Of a DNA stretch of 64,000 nucleotides, positions 18,381-26,361 are shown piece after piece. Both the position numbers and the translations under genes were made by a program. Position 1 is the stretch's first letter. Each line of letters opens with the position of its first letter. The stretch is from NCBI RefSeq assembly GCF_029846175.1, contig NZ_JARWAC010000026.1, forward strand, positions 124,001 to 188,000. Reading direction: 5' to 3'. The stretch is from Sphaerisporangium sp. TRM90804. GTDB taxonomy: Bacteria > Actinomycetota > Actinomycetes > Streptosporangiales > Streptosporangiaceae. The notes beneath the pieces were generated by a model that saw nothing but the letters and a program-made list of their open reading frames with translations, made no database searches and had not been told where the DNA came from.

Positions 18381-19172
18381 GACGCAAGCAACATAACGGC
18401 GGGGCCCTACGACCGCGGTAACGCCCGATGAACAGCGGACAACAGTCGATCATCCATGGCGTGCCTCCCCCGCTCGGCGTCCCGTCGGCGTCCTGGTCGG
18501 CGCCCCGCGCGGGGCGGGACGCGGCCGCCGCCTGGACGCTCCGGGGACGCGGGCGCCGCCCTCCGGTCTGAGCCCGGCGTCGGCGGTCAAGGGGTTACGT
18601 ACCCCGTTTCACGAAGTTTTGTGGTCACGCATCGAGCGCCGCGACATTCGCGGCGCAATTGCGCTGCAAAAGGTGCTTTTCTCCACCCATCCTACCTTCT
18701 CGACTTTCGGCGACAGGGGGTGCCGGGGAGGCGGAGAAACACCGCCCATGGTGCCAGCCTTCCGGGTCGCGCGACGGACGTACCGCCGGATTCACCCGCG
18801 TGCACGGCCTTTCCGAGTCGGCGACCCGCCGGTCACGGGGCCCGGCCGGGGCTCGGGCGACCCTCCGACAGCCCGGCGACCTGCGGATTCTCCCCGACCA
18901 GCCGCGACTTCCCGCGATTCCCTTCGGGAAAAGCGGATTCGACGCGCGCCATCCCGATTCGATAACGCCGGTTCACCGCATGGAAATGCATCGGGTGAGG
19001 TCACCTGCCGTATCTGCACCGCGGACGAAAGATCACCGGCGCCCGCGTGCACCCACGCTCGCGACCATCGGACGACACGCGAACACCCTCCCGGACCGGT
19101 CCCGACGGTATTCATGAGCGACCCTCGGCTTTACCTTGACGAGCCTCGGTTAGGCCCGGTGATTTGTCGTGT
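18381..19172. other. Long intergenic region without a convincing gene
   Basis: About 0.8 kb between the sialyltransferase-like gene and the promoter of the riboswitch-controlled hydrolase. Open frames exist on both strands but none has a ribosome site, protein-like composition or codon bias like the neighbours. It holds a perfect 9-bp hairpin (18636-18656, GCGCCGCGA/TCGCGGCGC) and a near-palindrome GGGGTTACGTACCCC at 18591-18605. The base composition is less extreme than in flanking genes. Confidence 0.5.
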
Positions 19173-19201
19173 TTGCATCTCTTTGTCCCATGGATTACCA
19201 T
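19173..19201 (+). promoter_or_regulatory. Candidate promoter of the riboswitch/CHAP hydrolase transcript
   Basis: TTGCAT (19173-19178) and TACCAT (19196-19201) are separated by 17 bp, a plausible -35/-10 pair about 110 bp upstream of the riboswitch core. Confidence 0.35.
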
Positions 19202-19320
19202 AAGTGGATTCCCGGCACTACAACTGCCTACCTGGGCGGTCTGCACGTGCCGTGGAGATTGCCAGAGCGCACGACCGGTCCGCCGCGGAGAGCCTCTCCC
19301 GCCGATGTGCGCCACCGTCG

Positions 19321-19440
19321 AGTCCGCTTCGCGCGGAGCCGGGGACCCATCTCTCCTGGGGTGAATCGGGGCGCCACCCATACGGGCGCACCGTAGGGCG
19401 ACTTCCACGCCCGAACCCGTCAGCTAACCCGGTAGGCGGC
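19321..19440 (+). promoter_or_regulatory. c-di-AMP riboswitch (ydaO-yuaA type)
   Basis: The conserved blocks of the ydaO motif are present in order: AGCCGGGGACCC (19336-19347), CTGGGGTGAATCGGG (19356-19370) and, at the 3' end, CCGAACCCGTCAGCTAACCC (19411-19430) followed by GGTAGGCGG. CCGC at about 19324 can pair with the terminal GCGG to close P1. In actinobacteria this riboswitch class precedes genes for wall hydrolases such as RpfA and NlpC/P60 proteins and senses cyclic di-AMP. Here the downstream gene encodes a secreted CHAP hydrolase, which fits. Confidence 0.92.
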
Positions 19441-19442
19441 TT

Positions 19443-19459
19443 GGAAGAAGGAGTCTTCC
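19443..19459 (+). promoter_or_regulatory. Hairpin presenting the Shine-Dalgarno of the CHAP gene
   Basis: GGAAGA (19443-19448) and TCTTCC (19454-19459) form a perfect 6-bp stem whose 5-nt loop is AGGAG, the ribosome site of the gene starting at 19462. It begins 3 nt after the riboswitch core, so aptamer folding could influence access to the ribosome site. Confidence 0.6.
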
Positions 19460-19461
19460 CC

Positions 19462-20136
19462 TTGTCAATGTTCCTACATCGGCTTCTGGATGCCCCGAAG
19501 AACCACCTCAAGGCCGGCGTCGTCGGCGGTCTGATCCTCGCCCAGGTGGCGACCGGCGCCACCATGGCGTACGCGTCCGACCTCCCGCGCGACCCGATCA
19601 CCGCGGCCGCGGCCGCGGAGGCCCCGGCCACCACCGCCCGGCAGGTCAGCGCGAACGAGGTCCTGCGCCTCGCGGAGAGCCAGGTGGGCGTCAGCGAGAA
19701 CGCCTACGGCGGCGGCACCAAGTTCCACCAGTGGTACATGAGCACAGAGCGCGCCCACGAGACCGTGGCGCGGGACGGCGGCTCGATCGCCGGGTTCGCC
19801 AACGCTCCCTGGTGCGACATGTTCGTCTCCTGGGTCGGCCACCAGCTGGGCATCGAGGACACGATGGGCGCGGACGCCTACACGGTGGCCCACGCCAAGT
19901 GGTTCGCCTCCCAGAACCGCTGGGGCGCCGTTCCCAAGCCGGGGGCGGTCGTGTTCTTCGACTGGAGCGGCGCCAAGAGCGTGGACGGCATCGACCACGT
20001 CGGCTTCGTCGTCCAGGACAACGGCGACGGCACGATCAAGACCGTCGAGGGCAACACCGGCAACGGCAAGGTCGAGGTCCGCGAGCGTCCCACCTACCAG
20101 GTCACCGGCTACGGATACCCCGCCTACGCCGCCTGA
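19462..20136 (+). CDS. Secreted CHAP-domain cell-wall hydrolase
   Basis: 224 residues. The N-terminus (HLKAGVVGGLILAQVATGATMAYASD) is a signal peptide. A short Ala-rich spacer leads to a CHAP/NlpC-like amidase-endopeptidase domain: LRLAESQVGVSENAYGGGTK, catalytic Cys in NAPWCDMFVSWVG, His in IDHVGFVVQDNG and a polar third residue in TVEGNTGNG. It should cleave peptidoglycan stem peptides or cross-bridges outside the cell. The TTG at 19462 is 8 nt after AGGAG; an ATG two codons later is too far. It is controlled by the upstream c-di-AMP riboswitch. Confidence 0.88.
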   Translation: MSMFLHRLLDAPKNHLKAGVVGGLILAQVATGATMAYASDLPRDPITAAAAAEAPATTARQVSANEVLRLAESQVGVSENAYGGGTKFHQWYMSTERAHETVARDGGSIAGFANAPWCDMFVSWVGHQLGIEDTMGADAYTVAHAKWFASQNRWGAVPKPGAVVFFDWSGAKSVDGIDHVGFVVQDNGDGTIKTVEGNTGNGKVEVRERPTYQVTGYGYPAYAA

Positions 20137-20148
20137 CCGCGCAACCAC

Positions 20149-20185
20149 GGCGGGCGCCTCGCCACCTCCTCGGAAGACGCCCGCC
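20149..20185 (+). terminator. Candidate terminator after the CHAP gene
   Basis: GGCGGGCG (20149-20156) pairs with CGCCCGCC (20178-20185) across a 21-nt loop, 12 bp after the stop codon. Confidence 0.45.
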
Positions 20186-20274
20186 CTCCCCGCCGCCGTG
20201 CGGCCGAATGCCCGCACCGGCCGCACGGCGGCACTGTGTATGGACGGTTTTGGGCGGACTATCCCGACACTGGA

Positions 20275-20288
20275 TGGGAGCGCTCCCA
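20275..20288. promoter_or_regulatory. CebR operator (distal)
   Basis: Perfect 14-bp palindrome TGGGAGCGCTCCCA, the sequence described for the cellobiose repressor CebR in Streptomyces. It lies about 250 bp upstream of cebE. Confidence 0.88.
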
Positions 20289-20404
20289 AGACCATCATTG
20301 GTGCTTTTGCCACTGATCGTCCCATTTATCGCGCCTAACGCCCCCAGGAGTAACAGTTAGGTTTCAGCATATTGACGCCAGCATTGCCGATCGGGGACTC
20401 TTCG

Positions 20405-20418
20405 TGGGAGCGCTCCCA
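20405..20418. promoter_or_regulatory. CebR operator (proximal)
   Basis: Second identical TGGGAGCGCTCCCA palindrome, 130 bp centre to centre from the first and about 118 bp upstream of cebE. A TTGACG hexamer starts about 30 bp upstream of it, so binding could block the promoter; two boxes at this distance could also support looping. Confidence 0.88.
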
Positions 20419-20535
20419 AACCTCGTCCGCCGGGATCATCCCCTGCGGATCCGACAGAGGGATCCAGCACATCGCGGGGCCCGACTGTCGGGGCCGGCCC
20501 TCGATGCATCTCCCACCACCTGAGAGGGGTCCGGA

Positions 20536-21876
20536 ATGATAGGAAATATGCGCCGCGGCAAGATGCTCGCGGTCGCATCGGTGATGACAGCCGCACTGGC
20601 CGTCAGCGCCGCTTGTGGATCAGGCGACACCGGGGGCCAGACCGGCGGCTCCTCTGCCGCGGCGCCTGAGAAGATCACCCTCACGCTGCAGACCTTCGGC
20701 GGCGGCACCAACTTCGGCTACAAGGCGGCCGTCGAGAAGTGGAACGCCGAGCACCCGAACGTGCAGGTCAAGTACAACAACCTGACCGACAGCTTCGAGA
20801 ACGTCTATTGGCCGCAGATGCTGCAGTGGTTGCAGTCGGGCACCGGCGCGGGCGACGTGGTGGGCATCGACGAGGGTGGCATGGGCCTGGCCAAGGCCCG
20901 TCCGCAGTTCTTCACCGACCTGGGCCAGTACGGCCTGCAGAGCCGCCAGGCCGACTTCCCCGCCTGGAAGTGGGAGAACGGCCTGAACGCTGAGGGCAAG
21001 CTGTTCGCCCTCGGCACCGACGTGGGCGGCATGAGCATCTGCTACCGCACCGACCTGTTCAAGAAGGCCGGCCTGCCCACCGACCGCGACGAGGTCTCCA
21101 AGCTCTGGGCCACCTGGGACGACTTCATCAAGGCCGGCCAGGACTTCCAGTCGAAGGTCAAGGACGCCAAGTTCGTCGACAGCGTGAACACCATCTACAA
21201 CGTGGTGCTGTCGCAGGAGGCCGCCAAGAACGGCAACGTCACGTACTTCGACAAGGACCAGCAGCTCATCGCCGACAAGAACCCGGCGGTGAAGACGGCC
21301 TTCGACTTCACGCAGAAGATCAGCCAGGCGGGGCTCACCGCGAAGCTGCAGAACTTCACCGACCCGTGGAACACCGGCTTCGTCAAGTCGCAGTTCGCGA
21401 CCCTGGGCTGCCCGGGCTGGATGCTCGGCGTGGTGTCCGGCACCGCCGGCGAGGAGTTCAAGGGCAAGTGGGACGTCGCGACCGTGCCCGGCGGCGGCGG
21501 CAACTGGGGCGGCTCCTGGCTCGCCGTGCCCAAGCAGTCCAAGCACCCGAAGGAGGCCGCCGAGCTGGCCAGCTACCTGACGAGCCCGGAGGCCCAGCTC
21601 ATGGCGTTCAAGGAGGGCGGCAACCTGCCGAGCACGATCCCCGCGCAGGACAGCCCCGACCTGAAGAGCGCGACCAACGAGTACTTCAACAACGCGCCGA
21701 TCGGCGAGATCTTCGGCCCGTCGATCAAGTCGCTGCAGCCCACCTTCCTCGGTGAGAAGCACGCGCAGGTGAAGGCCGCGGTGGAGCAGGTCGTCATCGG
21801 CATGGACCAGGGCGCGGTGCCCTACGGCCAGGCCTGGCAGCGGTTCGGCGAGGTGGGCCAGAAGGCGGCGGGCTGA
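20536..21876 (+). CDS. cebE: Cellobiose/cello-oligosaccharide ABC transporter binding lipoprotein
   Basis: 446-residue family 1 solute-binding lipoprotein. Signal with Arg-Arg-Gly-Lys, a hydrophobic core and lipobox VSAAC (Cys27). The mature part (KITLTLQTFGGGTNFGYKA; GWMLGVVSGTAGEEFKGKW; GGNWGGSWLAVPKQSKHPKE) matches cellobiose/cellotriose-type binders. Identity rests on the CebR boxes upstream and the cebF-cebG-bglC-cebR order downstream. GAGGGG lies 6 nt before the ATG. It would capture cello-oligosaccharides outside the membrane. Confidence 0.9.
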   Translation: MIGNMRRGKMLAVASVMTAALAVSAACGSGDTGGQTGGSSAAAPEKITLTLQTFGGGTNFGYKAAVEKWNAEHPNVQVKYNNLTDSFENVYWPQMLQWLQSGTGAGDVVGIDEGGMGLAKARPQFFTDLGQYGLQSRQADFPAWKWENGLNAEGKLFALGTDVGGMSICYRTDLFKKAGLPTDRDEVSKLWATWDDFIKAGQDFQSKVKDAKFVDSVNTIYNVVLSQEAAKNGNVTYFDKDQQLIADKNPAVKTAFDFTQKISQAGLTAKLQNFTDPWNTGFVKSQFATLGCPGWMLGVVSGTAGEEFKGKWDVATVPGGGGNWGGSWLAVPKQSKHPKEAAELASYLTSPEAQLMAFKEGGNLPSTIPAQDSPDLKSATNEYFNNAPIGEIFGPSIKSLQPTFLGEKHAQVKAAVEQVVIGMDQGAVPYGQAWQRFGEVGQKAAG

Positions 21877-21893
21877 CCGGTCCCCCCGATCGT

Positions 21894-21929
21894 CACCGGT
21901 CCGCCGCCCGGACTCCCGGCGGACCGGTG
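21894..21929 (+). promoter_or_regulatory. Intercistronic hairpin between cebE and cebF
   Basis: A perfect 12-bp stem (CACCGGTCCGCC with GGCGGACCGGTG) encloses a 12-nt loop, starting 17 bp after the cebE stop. Hairpins at this position after a binding-protein gene usually attenuate transcription or protect the upstream mRNA, giving more binding protein than permease. Confidence 0.65.
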
Positions 21930-21989
21930 ACCTTCCGTTCGAGCGGGGGCGGCACGCCGCCCCCGCTCCGACCGCGAAAGGACGCCTCC

Positions 21990-22970
21990 ATGAGCGTCAA
22001 CCTCCACAGCCAGCGGGCGGACCCGGTACCGCCGCCCCGGCTCCGGCCGGGGCGGCACCACGCCGGGCCACAGCGCCGGTTCCTCTCCCAGTTCGACATC
22101 CGGGCCACCCCGTACCTCCTCATCTCGCCGTACTTCTTGCTGTTCGCCGTGTTCGGCCTGTTCCCGCTGGTCTTCACGCTGTGGGTCTCGCTGCACGACT
22201 ACGAGCTGGCCGGGGGCGACGCCGCCTTCACGGGCCTGGAGAACTACGCCAACCTGCTGACCGACGCCTCCTTCTGGAACGCGGTGGTCAACACCGTCGG
22301 CATCTTCGTCCTGGCGACCGTGCCGCAGCTCGTCCTGGCCCTGATGCTCGCCAACGCCCTGAACAAGCGGCTGCGCGGGCGGCTGTTCTTCCGCCTCGGC
22401 GTGCTGATCCCGCTGGTGACCTCCGTGGTCGCGGTGGCCATCGTCTTCACCCAGCTCTTCGGCCGTGACTTCGGCATGGTCAACTGGCTGCTCGGGTTCT
22501 TCGGCGTGGAGAACATCAACTGGCAGAACGCCAAGTGGTCCTCCTGGATCGCCATCGCGACCATGGTCGACTGGCGGTGGACCGGCTACAACGCGATCAT
22601 CTACCTCGCCGGCATGCAGACGATCCCCCGCGACCTGTACGAGGCCGCGTCCATCGACGGGGCGAGCTCCCGCCGGCAGTTCTGGAGCATCACGCTCCCG
22701 ATGATCCGCCCGACCATCATCTTCACGGTCTTCGTCTCCACCATCGGCGGCCTGACGTTGTTCGCCGAACCGGTGATGTTCGGCAGCAACCGGATGGAGG
22801 GCGGCAGCACCGGCCAGTTCCAGACGATCGCGATGTACATCGTCAAAGAAGGCTTCAGGGACTTCGACTACGGCTACGCCGCGGCGGCCGCGTGGCTGCT
22901 GTTCATCCTGATCCTCGTCGGCGTCGCGATCAACTACACGTTCATCCGCCGGATCGGGGGCAACCAGTGA
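21990..22970 (+). CDS. cebF: Cellobiose ABC transporter permease
   Basis: 326-residue CUT1 permease with six predicted helices after a basic, Pro-rich N-tail of about 35 residues. The EAA loop reads YEAASIDGASSRRQFWSITL. ATG at 21990 has GAAAGGA upstream; the frame is open further upstream but without a ribosome site. The stop overlaps cebG by GTGA. Confidence 0.92.
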   Translation: MSVNLHSQRADPVPPPRLRPGRHHAGPQRRFLSQFDIRATPYLLISPYFLLFAVFGLFPLVFTLWVSLHDYELAGGDAAFTGLENYANLLTDASFWNAVVNTVGIFVLATVPQLVLALMLANALNKRLRGRLFFRLGVLIPLVTSVVAVAIVFTQLFGRDFGMVNWLLGFFGVENINWQNAKWSSWIAIATMVDWRWTGYNAIIYLAGMQTIPRDLYEAASIDGASSRRQFWSITLPMIRPTIIFTVFVSTIGGLTLFAEPVMFGSNRMEGGSTGQFQTIAMYIVKEGFRDFDYGYAAAAAWLLFILILVGVAINYTFIRRIGGNQ

Positions 22971-23851
22971 CCGCGCTCACACAGAGGAGGCCGGTGAGCG
23001 GCGGCCGCCGCAGGAGCAGGCGCGACCCGTTCGTGGCCACGCCGCTGACCAAGGTCGCCCTCCTCGCGACGGTCATCCTGTCGATCTTCCCGATCTACTG
23101 GATGGTCATCATCGCGTCGCGCACCAACTCCGACGCCGTGGACGTGCCGCCGCCGCTGCTGCCCGGAGGCAACCTGGGCGAGAACATCCAGCGGGTGCTC
23201 GCCACCGAGGACGCCCACTTCCTGCAGGGCATGCTGAACTCGCTCATCGTGACCTCGTCGGTGACGATCTCGGTGGTCCTCATCTCGACGTTCGCGGGCT
23301 TCGCCTTCGCCCGGCTGCACTTCCGCGGCCGGAACCTGCTGCTCGGCTCGATCCTGCTCACCATGATGGTGCCCCTGCAGCAGATGGGCATCGTCCCGCT
23401 CTACCAGCTCATGGTGGAGCTGGGCTGGGTCGGGACGCTCAAGGCCGTCATCCTGCCGTACCTGCTCAACGGGTTCGGCGTGTTCCTGATGACCCAGTAC
23501 ACCCGCCAGGCGGTGCCCGAGGAACTGGTCGAGGCCGCCCGCGTGGACGGCGCGTCGACGATGCGCATCTGGTGGAACGTGATCCTGCCCGCCGTACGCC
23601 CCGGCATGGCCGTGCTGGCACTGCAGACCTTCATGCTCAACTGGAACGAGTTCCTGTGGCCGCTGATCGTCCTGACGCCGGAGAACCCGACGGTGCAGGT
23701 CTCGATCAGCTTCCTCACCGCGGCCCACGCCACGGACTACGTCCTGATCTTCACCGGCACAGCACTCTCCGTACTGCCCCTCATTTTCGTTTTCGTCGCG
23801 TTCGGCCGGCAGATCGTCGGCGGACTCATGGAAGGTGCGGTCAAAGCGTGA
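22967..23851 (+). CDS. cebG: Cellobiose ABC transporter permease
   Basis: 294-residue CUT1 permease, partner of CebF. Arg-rich N-tail, six helices, EAA loop VEAARVDGASTMRIWWNVIL. Start GTG overlaps the cebF stop and the stop overlaps the bglC start, both by 4 bp, so the genes are translationally coupled. No ATPase lies in the operon; the MsiK-like protein at 6.1 kb is the likely energiser. Confidence 0.92.
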   Translation: MTALTQRRPVSGGRRRSRRDPFVATPLTKVALLATVILSIFPIYWMVIIASRTNSDAVDVPPPLLPGGNLGENIQRVLATEDAHFLQGMLNSLIVTSSVTISVVLISTFAGFAFARLHFRGRNLLLGSILLTMMVPLQQMGIVPLYQLMVELGWVGTLKAVILPYLLNGFGVFLMTQYTRQAVPEELVEAARVDGASTMRIWWNVILPAVRPGMAVLALQTFMLNWNEFLWPLIVLTPENPTVQVSISFLTAAHATDYVLIFTGTALSVLPLIFVFVAFGRQIVGGLMEGAVKA

Positions 23852-25275
23852 CCACGCAGCAGACTCAACACCAGACCGGCGCACTGGCGTTCCCCACCGG
23901 GTTCGTGTGGGGCGCCGCCACCTCGGCGTACCAGATCGAAGGCGCCACCGGCGTCGACGGGCGAGGCACGTCGATCTGGGACACGTTCGTCCGGCAGCCG
24001 GGCCGCGTCCTCAACGGAGAGAACGCCGACGTCGCCATCGACCACTACAACCGCTTCCGCGACGACGTCGCGGTCATGGCCGACCTCGGCCTGACCGCGT
24101 ACCGGTTCTCGGTGTCCTGGCCGCGGATCATGCCCGACGGCGCCGGGCGGGTGAACCAGGCCGGCCTGGACTTCTACCGGCGCCTGGTGGACGAGCTGCT
24201 CGCCCGCGGCGTCGAGCCGTGGCTGACCCTCTACCACTGGGACCTGCCGCAGGCCCTGGAGGACCTCGGCGGGTGGCCCGCACGGGACACGTCGAAGCGC
24301 TTCGCCGACTTCGCGGCCTGCGTCCACCAGGCCCTCGGCGACCGCGTGCGCAACTGGAGCACGGTCAACGAGCCCTGGTGCGCCGCCTTCCTCGGGTACT
24401 CCTCGGGCGAGCACGCGCCGGGACGGCGCGAGCCCGCGGCCTCGGTGCGGGCCGCCCACCACCTCAACCTCGCCCACGGCCTGGCCGTCCAGGCCCTGCG
24501 GGCCCAGAGCGAGACCGCCCGCATCGGCGGCTCGGTCAACCTGTACGCCGTCACCCCGGCCAGCGAGGACCCCGCCGACCTGGACGCGGCCCGCCGCATC
24601 GACGGCCTGCAGAACCGGTTCTTCCTGGACGCCCTGCTCAAGGGCGTCTACCCGGAGGACGTGCTCGACGATCTGCGCGAGGTCACCGCGATCGACTTCA
24701 TCGAGGACGGCGACATGGCGACCATCGCGACGCCGTTCGACACGCTGATGGTCAACTACTACAGCCGTTTCACCGTGTCGGGGAAGCCGGGCGGCGCCGC
24801 GTCGGCCGCCGCCGCGCCCACCGGCGCCGGGTCGCCGTGGCCGGGCAGCGAGCACGTGTCGTTCGTCAACGGCGGCCGCCCCGTGACCTCGATGGGCTGG
24901 GAGATCGACGACAGCGGGCTGCTGGAGGTGCTCCAGCGGGTCGACCGCGACTACCCCGGGATCCCGCTGGTCATCTCCGAGAACGGCGCGGCCTTCGAGG
25001 ACGTCGTCAAGGACGGCGAGATCGACGACGCCGAGCGCCTGGCCTACATCGAGGCGCACCTGCGCACCTGCCACACGGCCATCGAGGCGGGCATACCGCT
25101 GCAGGGTTACTTCGCCTGGTCTCTGATGGACAATTTCGAGTGGGCGTGGGGTTACGGCAAGAGGTTCGGGCTGGTTTACGTCGACTATCCCACCCAGCGC
25201 CGGATCCCCAAGGCCAGCGCCCGCTGGTACGCCGAAGCCATACGCAGAGGTGGCCTCCGCGGTCCGGCAGAATAA
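23848..25275 (+). CDS. bglC: GH1 beta-glucosidase
   Basis: 475-residue cytoplasmic family 1 glycoside hydrolase that would split imported cellobiose to glucose. The GH1 opening FPTGFVWGAATSAYQIEGA, the acid/base Glu in STVNEPW, the nucleophile Glu in LVISENGAAF and the C-terminal GYFAWSLMDNFEW are intact. It overlaps cebG by GTGA and precedes cebR, the same order as in Streptomyces. No signal peptide. Confidence 0.93.
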   Translation: MTTQQTQHQTGALAFPTGFVWGAATSAYQIEGATGVDGRGTSIWDTFVRQPGRVLNGENADVAIDHYNRFRDDVAVMADLGLTAYRFSVSWPRIMPDGAGRVNQAGLDFYRRLVDELLARGVEPWLTLYHWDLPQALEDLGGWPARDTSKRFADFAACVHQALGDRVRNWSTVNEPWCAAFLGYSSGEHAPGRREPAASVRAAHHLNLAHGLAVQALRAQSETARIGGSVNLYAVTPASEDPADLDAARRIDGLQNRFFLDALLKGVYPEDVLDDLREVTAIDFIEDGDMATIATPFDTLMVNYYSRFTVSGKPGGAASAAAAPTGAGSPWPGSEHVSFVNGGRPVTSMGWEIDDSGLLEVLQRVDRDYPGIPLVISENGAAFEDVVKDGEIDDAERLAYIEAHLRTCHTAIEAGIPLQGYFAWSLMDNFEWAWGYGKRFGLVYVDYPTQRRIPKASARWYAEAIRRGGLRGPAE

Positions 25276-25303
25276 TGCCAAACCTCAGGAGGGGGCACTA
25301 GTC

Positions 25304-26323
25304 ATGAACGGGGACCGCCGCTCGGGAGCGCGACCGACCCTTGAGGCGGTGGCCGCCCGGGCCGGCGTCGGCCGCGGCACGGTGTCACGCGTCATCAACG
25401 GCTCGCCGAAGGTGAGCGAGAAGGCGCGTGAGGCCGTGCGGCAGGCGATCGACGAGCTCGGCTACGTGCCCAACCGGGCGGCGCGCACCCTGGTCACCAG
25501 GCGCACCGACACGATCGCGCTGGTCGTGTCGGAGTCGGAGCAGCGCATCTTCGACGAGCCGTTCTTCGCGGGCATCATCCGCGGCATCGGCTCCTCGCTG
25601 TCGGAGACCGGGCTGCAGCTCATCCTCGCGATGGCCCAGTCGCGTGACGAGCACGACCGCCTGGAGCTCTACCTCACCGGGCAGCACGTCGACGGCGTCC
25701 TGCTGATCTCGCTGCACGGCGCCGACCCGCTGCCCGGCCGGCTGGAGGAGATGGGAGTGCCCACCGTCCTCGGCGGCCGTCCCGTCGGCTTCACGCCGTA
25801 CAGCTACGTCGACATGGACAACCGGGCCGGCGCCCGGCAGGCGGTGAAGTACCTGCTGGGCAAGGGCCGCCGGCAGATCGCCACCATCGCCGGCTCGCAG
25901 GACATGGGCGTGGGCGTCGACCGCCTCGCCGGCTACCGCGACGCGCTGCTCGCCACCGGCATGCCCGAGCTGGTGGCGTACGGCGACTTCAGCGAGGCCA
26001 GCGGCGCCGCGGCGATGGGGCGGCTGCTCGACGAGCACCCCATCCTGGACGCCGTCTTCACCGCGTCCGACCCGATGGCGATCGGGGCGATGCGCGTGCT
26101 CAAGGAGCGCGGCGCCTCCATCCCCGGCGACGTCGCCGTGATCGGCTTCGACGACTCCGCGACCGCCGCCCACACCACGCCTCCGCTGACCAGCGTCCAC
26201 CAGCCCACCGAGGACATGGGCCGCCAGATGGCCCAGCTCCTGGTCTCCCGCATCAACGGCGAGCGCCTGGAGCAGCCGGTCGTGATCCTCGACACCCACC
26301 TGGTCGAGCGGGGCTCCGCCTGA
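25304..26323 (+). CDS. cebR: Cellobiose-responsive LacI-family repressor
   Basis: 339 residues. HTH at the N-terminus (LEAVAARAGVGRGTVSRVIN, GSPKVSEKAREAV) and a sugar-sensing domain (VDGVLLISLHGADPLPGRL; FTASDPMAIGAMRVLKERG; IGFDDSATAAHTTPPLTSV). ATG at 25304 follows AGGAGGG. Its place after bglC and the perfect TGGGAGCGCTCCCA boxes upstream of cebE identify it as CebR, which is released from DNA by cello-oligosaccharides in Streptomyces. It probably also controls the box at 30688. Confidence 0.92.
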   Translation: MNGDRRSGARPTLEAVAARAGVGRGTVSRVINGSPKVSEKAREAVRQAIDELGYVPNRAARTLVTRRTDTIALVVSESEQRIFDEPFFAGIIRGIGSSLSETGLQLILAMAQSRDEHDRLELYLTGQHVDGVLLISLHGADPLPGRLEEMGVPTVLGGRPVGFTPYSYVDMDNRAGARQAVKYLLGKGRRQIATIAGSQDMGVGVDRLAGYRDALLATGMPELVAYGDFSEASGAAAMGRLLDEHPILDAVFTASDPMAIGAMRVLKERGASIPGDVAVIGFDDSATAAHTTPPLTSVHQPTEDMGRQMAQLLVSRINGERLEQPVVILDTHLVERGSA

Positions 26324-26361
26324 GGCGCGGCCCCTTGCGACCACTCCCCCAGGAGACCACC

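Noticed and set aside
18456-19203. Overlapping plus-strand open frames of 150-190 codons
   Set aside because: Composition is Arg/Pro/Ser-rich in all frames, no ribosome sites, no domain-like sequence; treated as non-coding.
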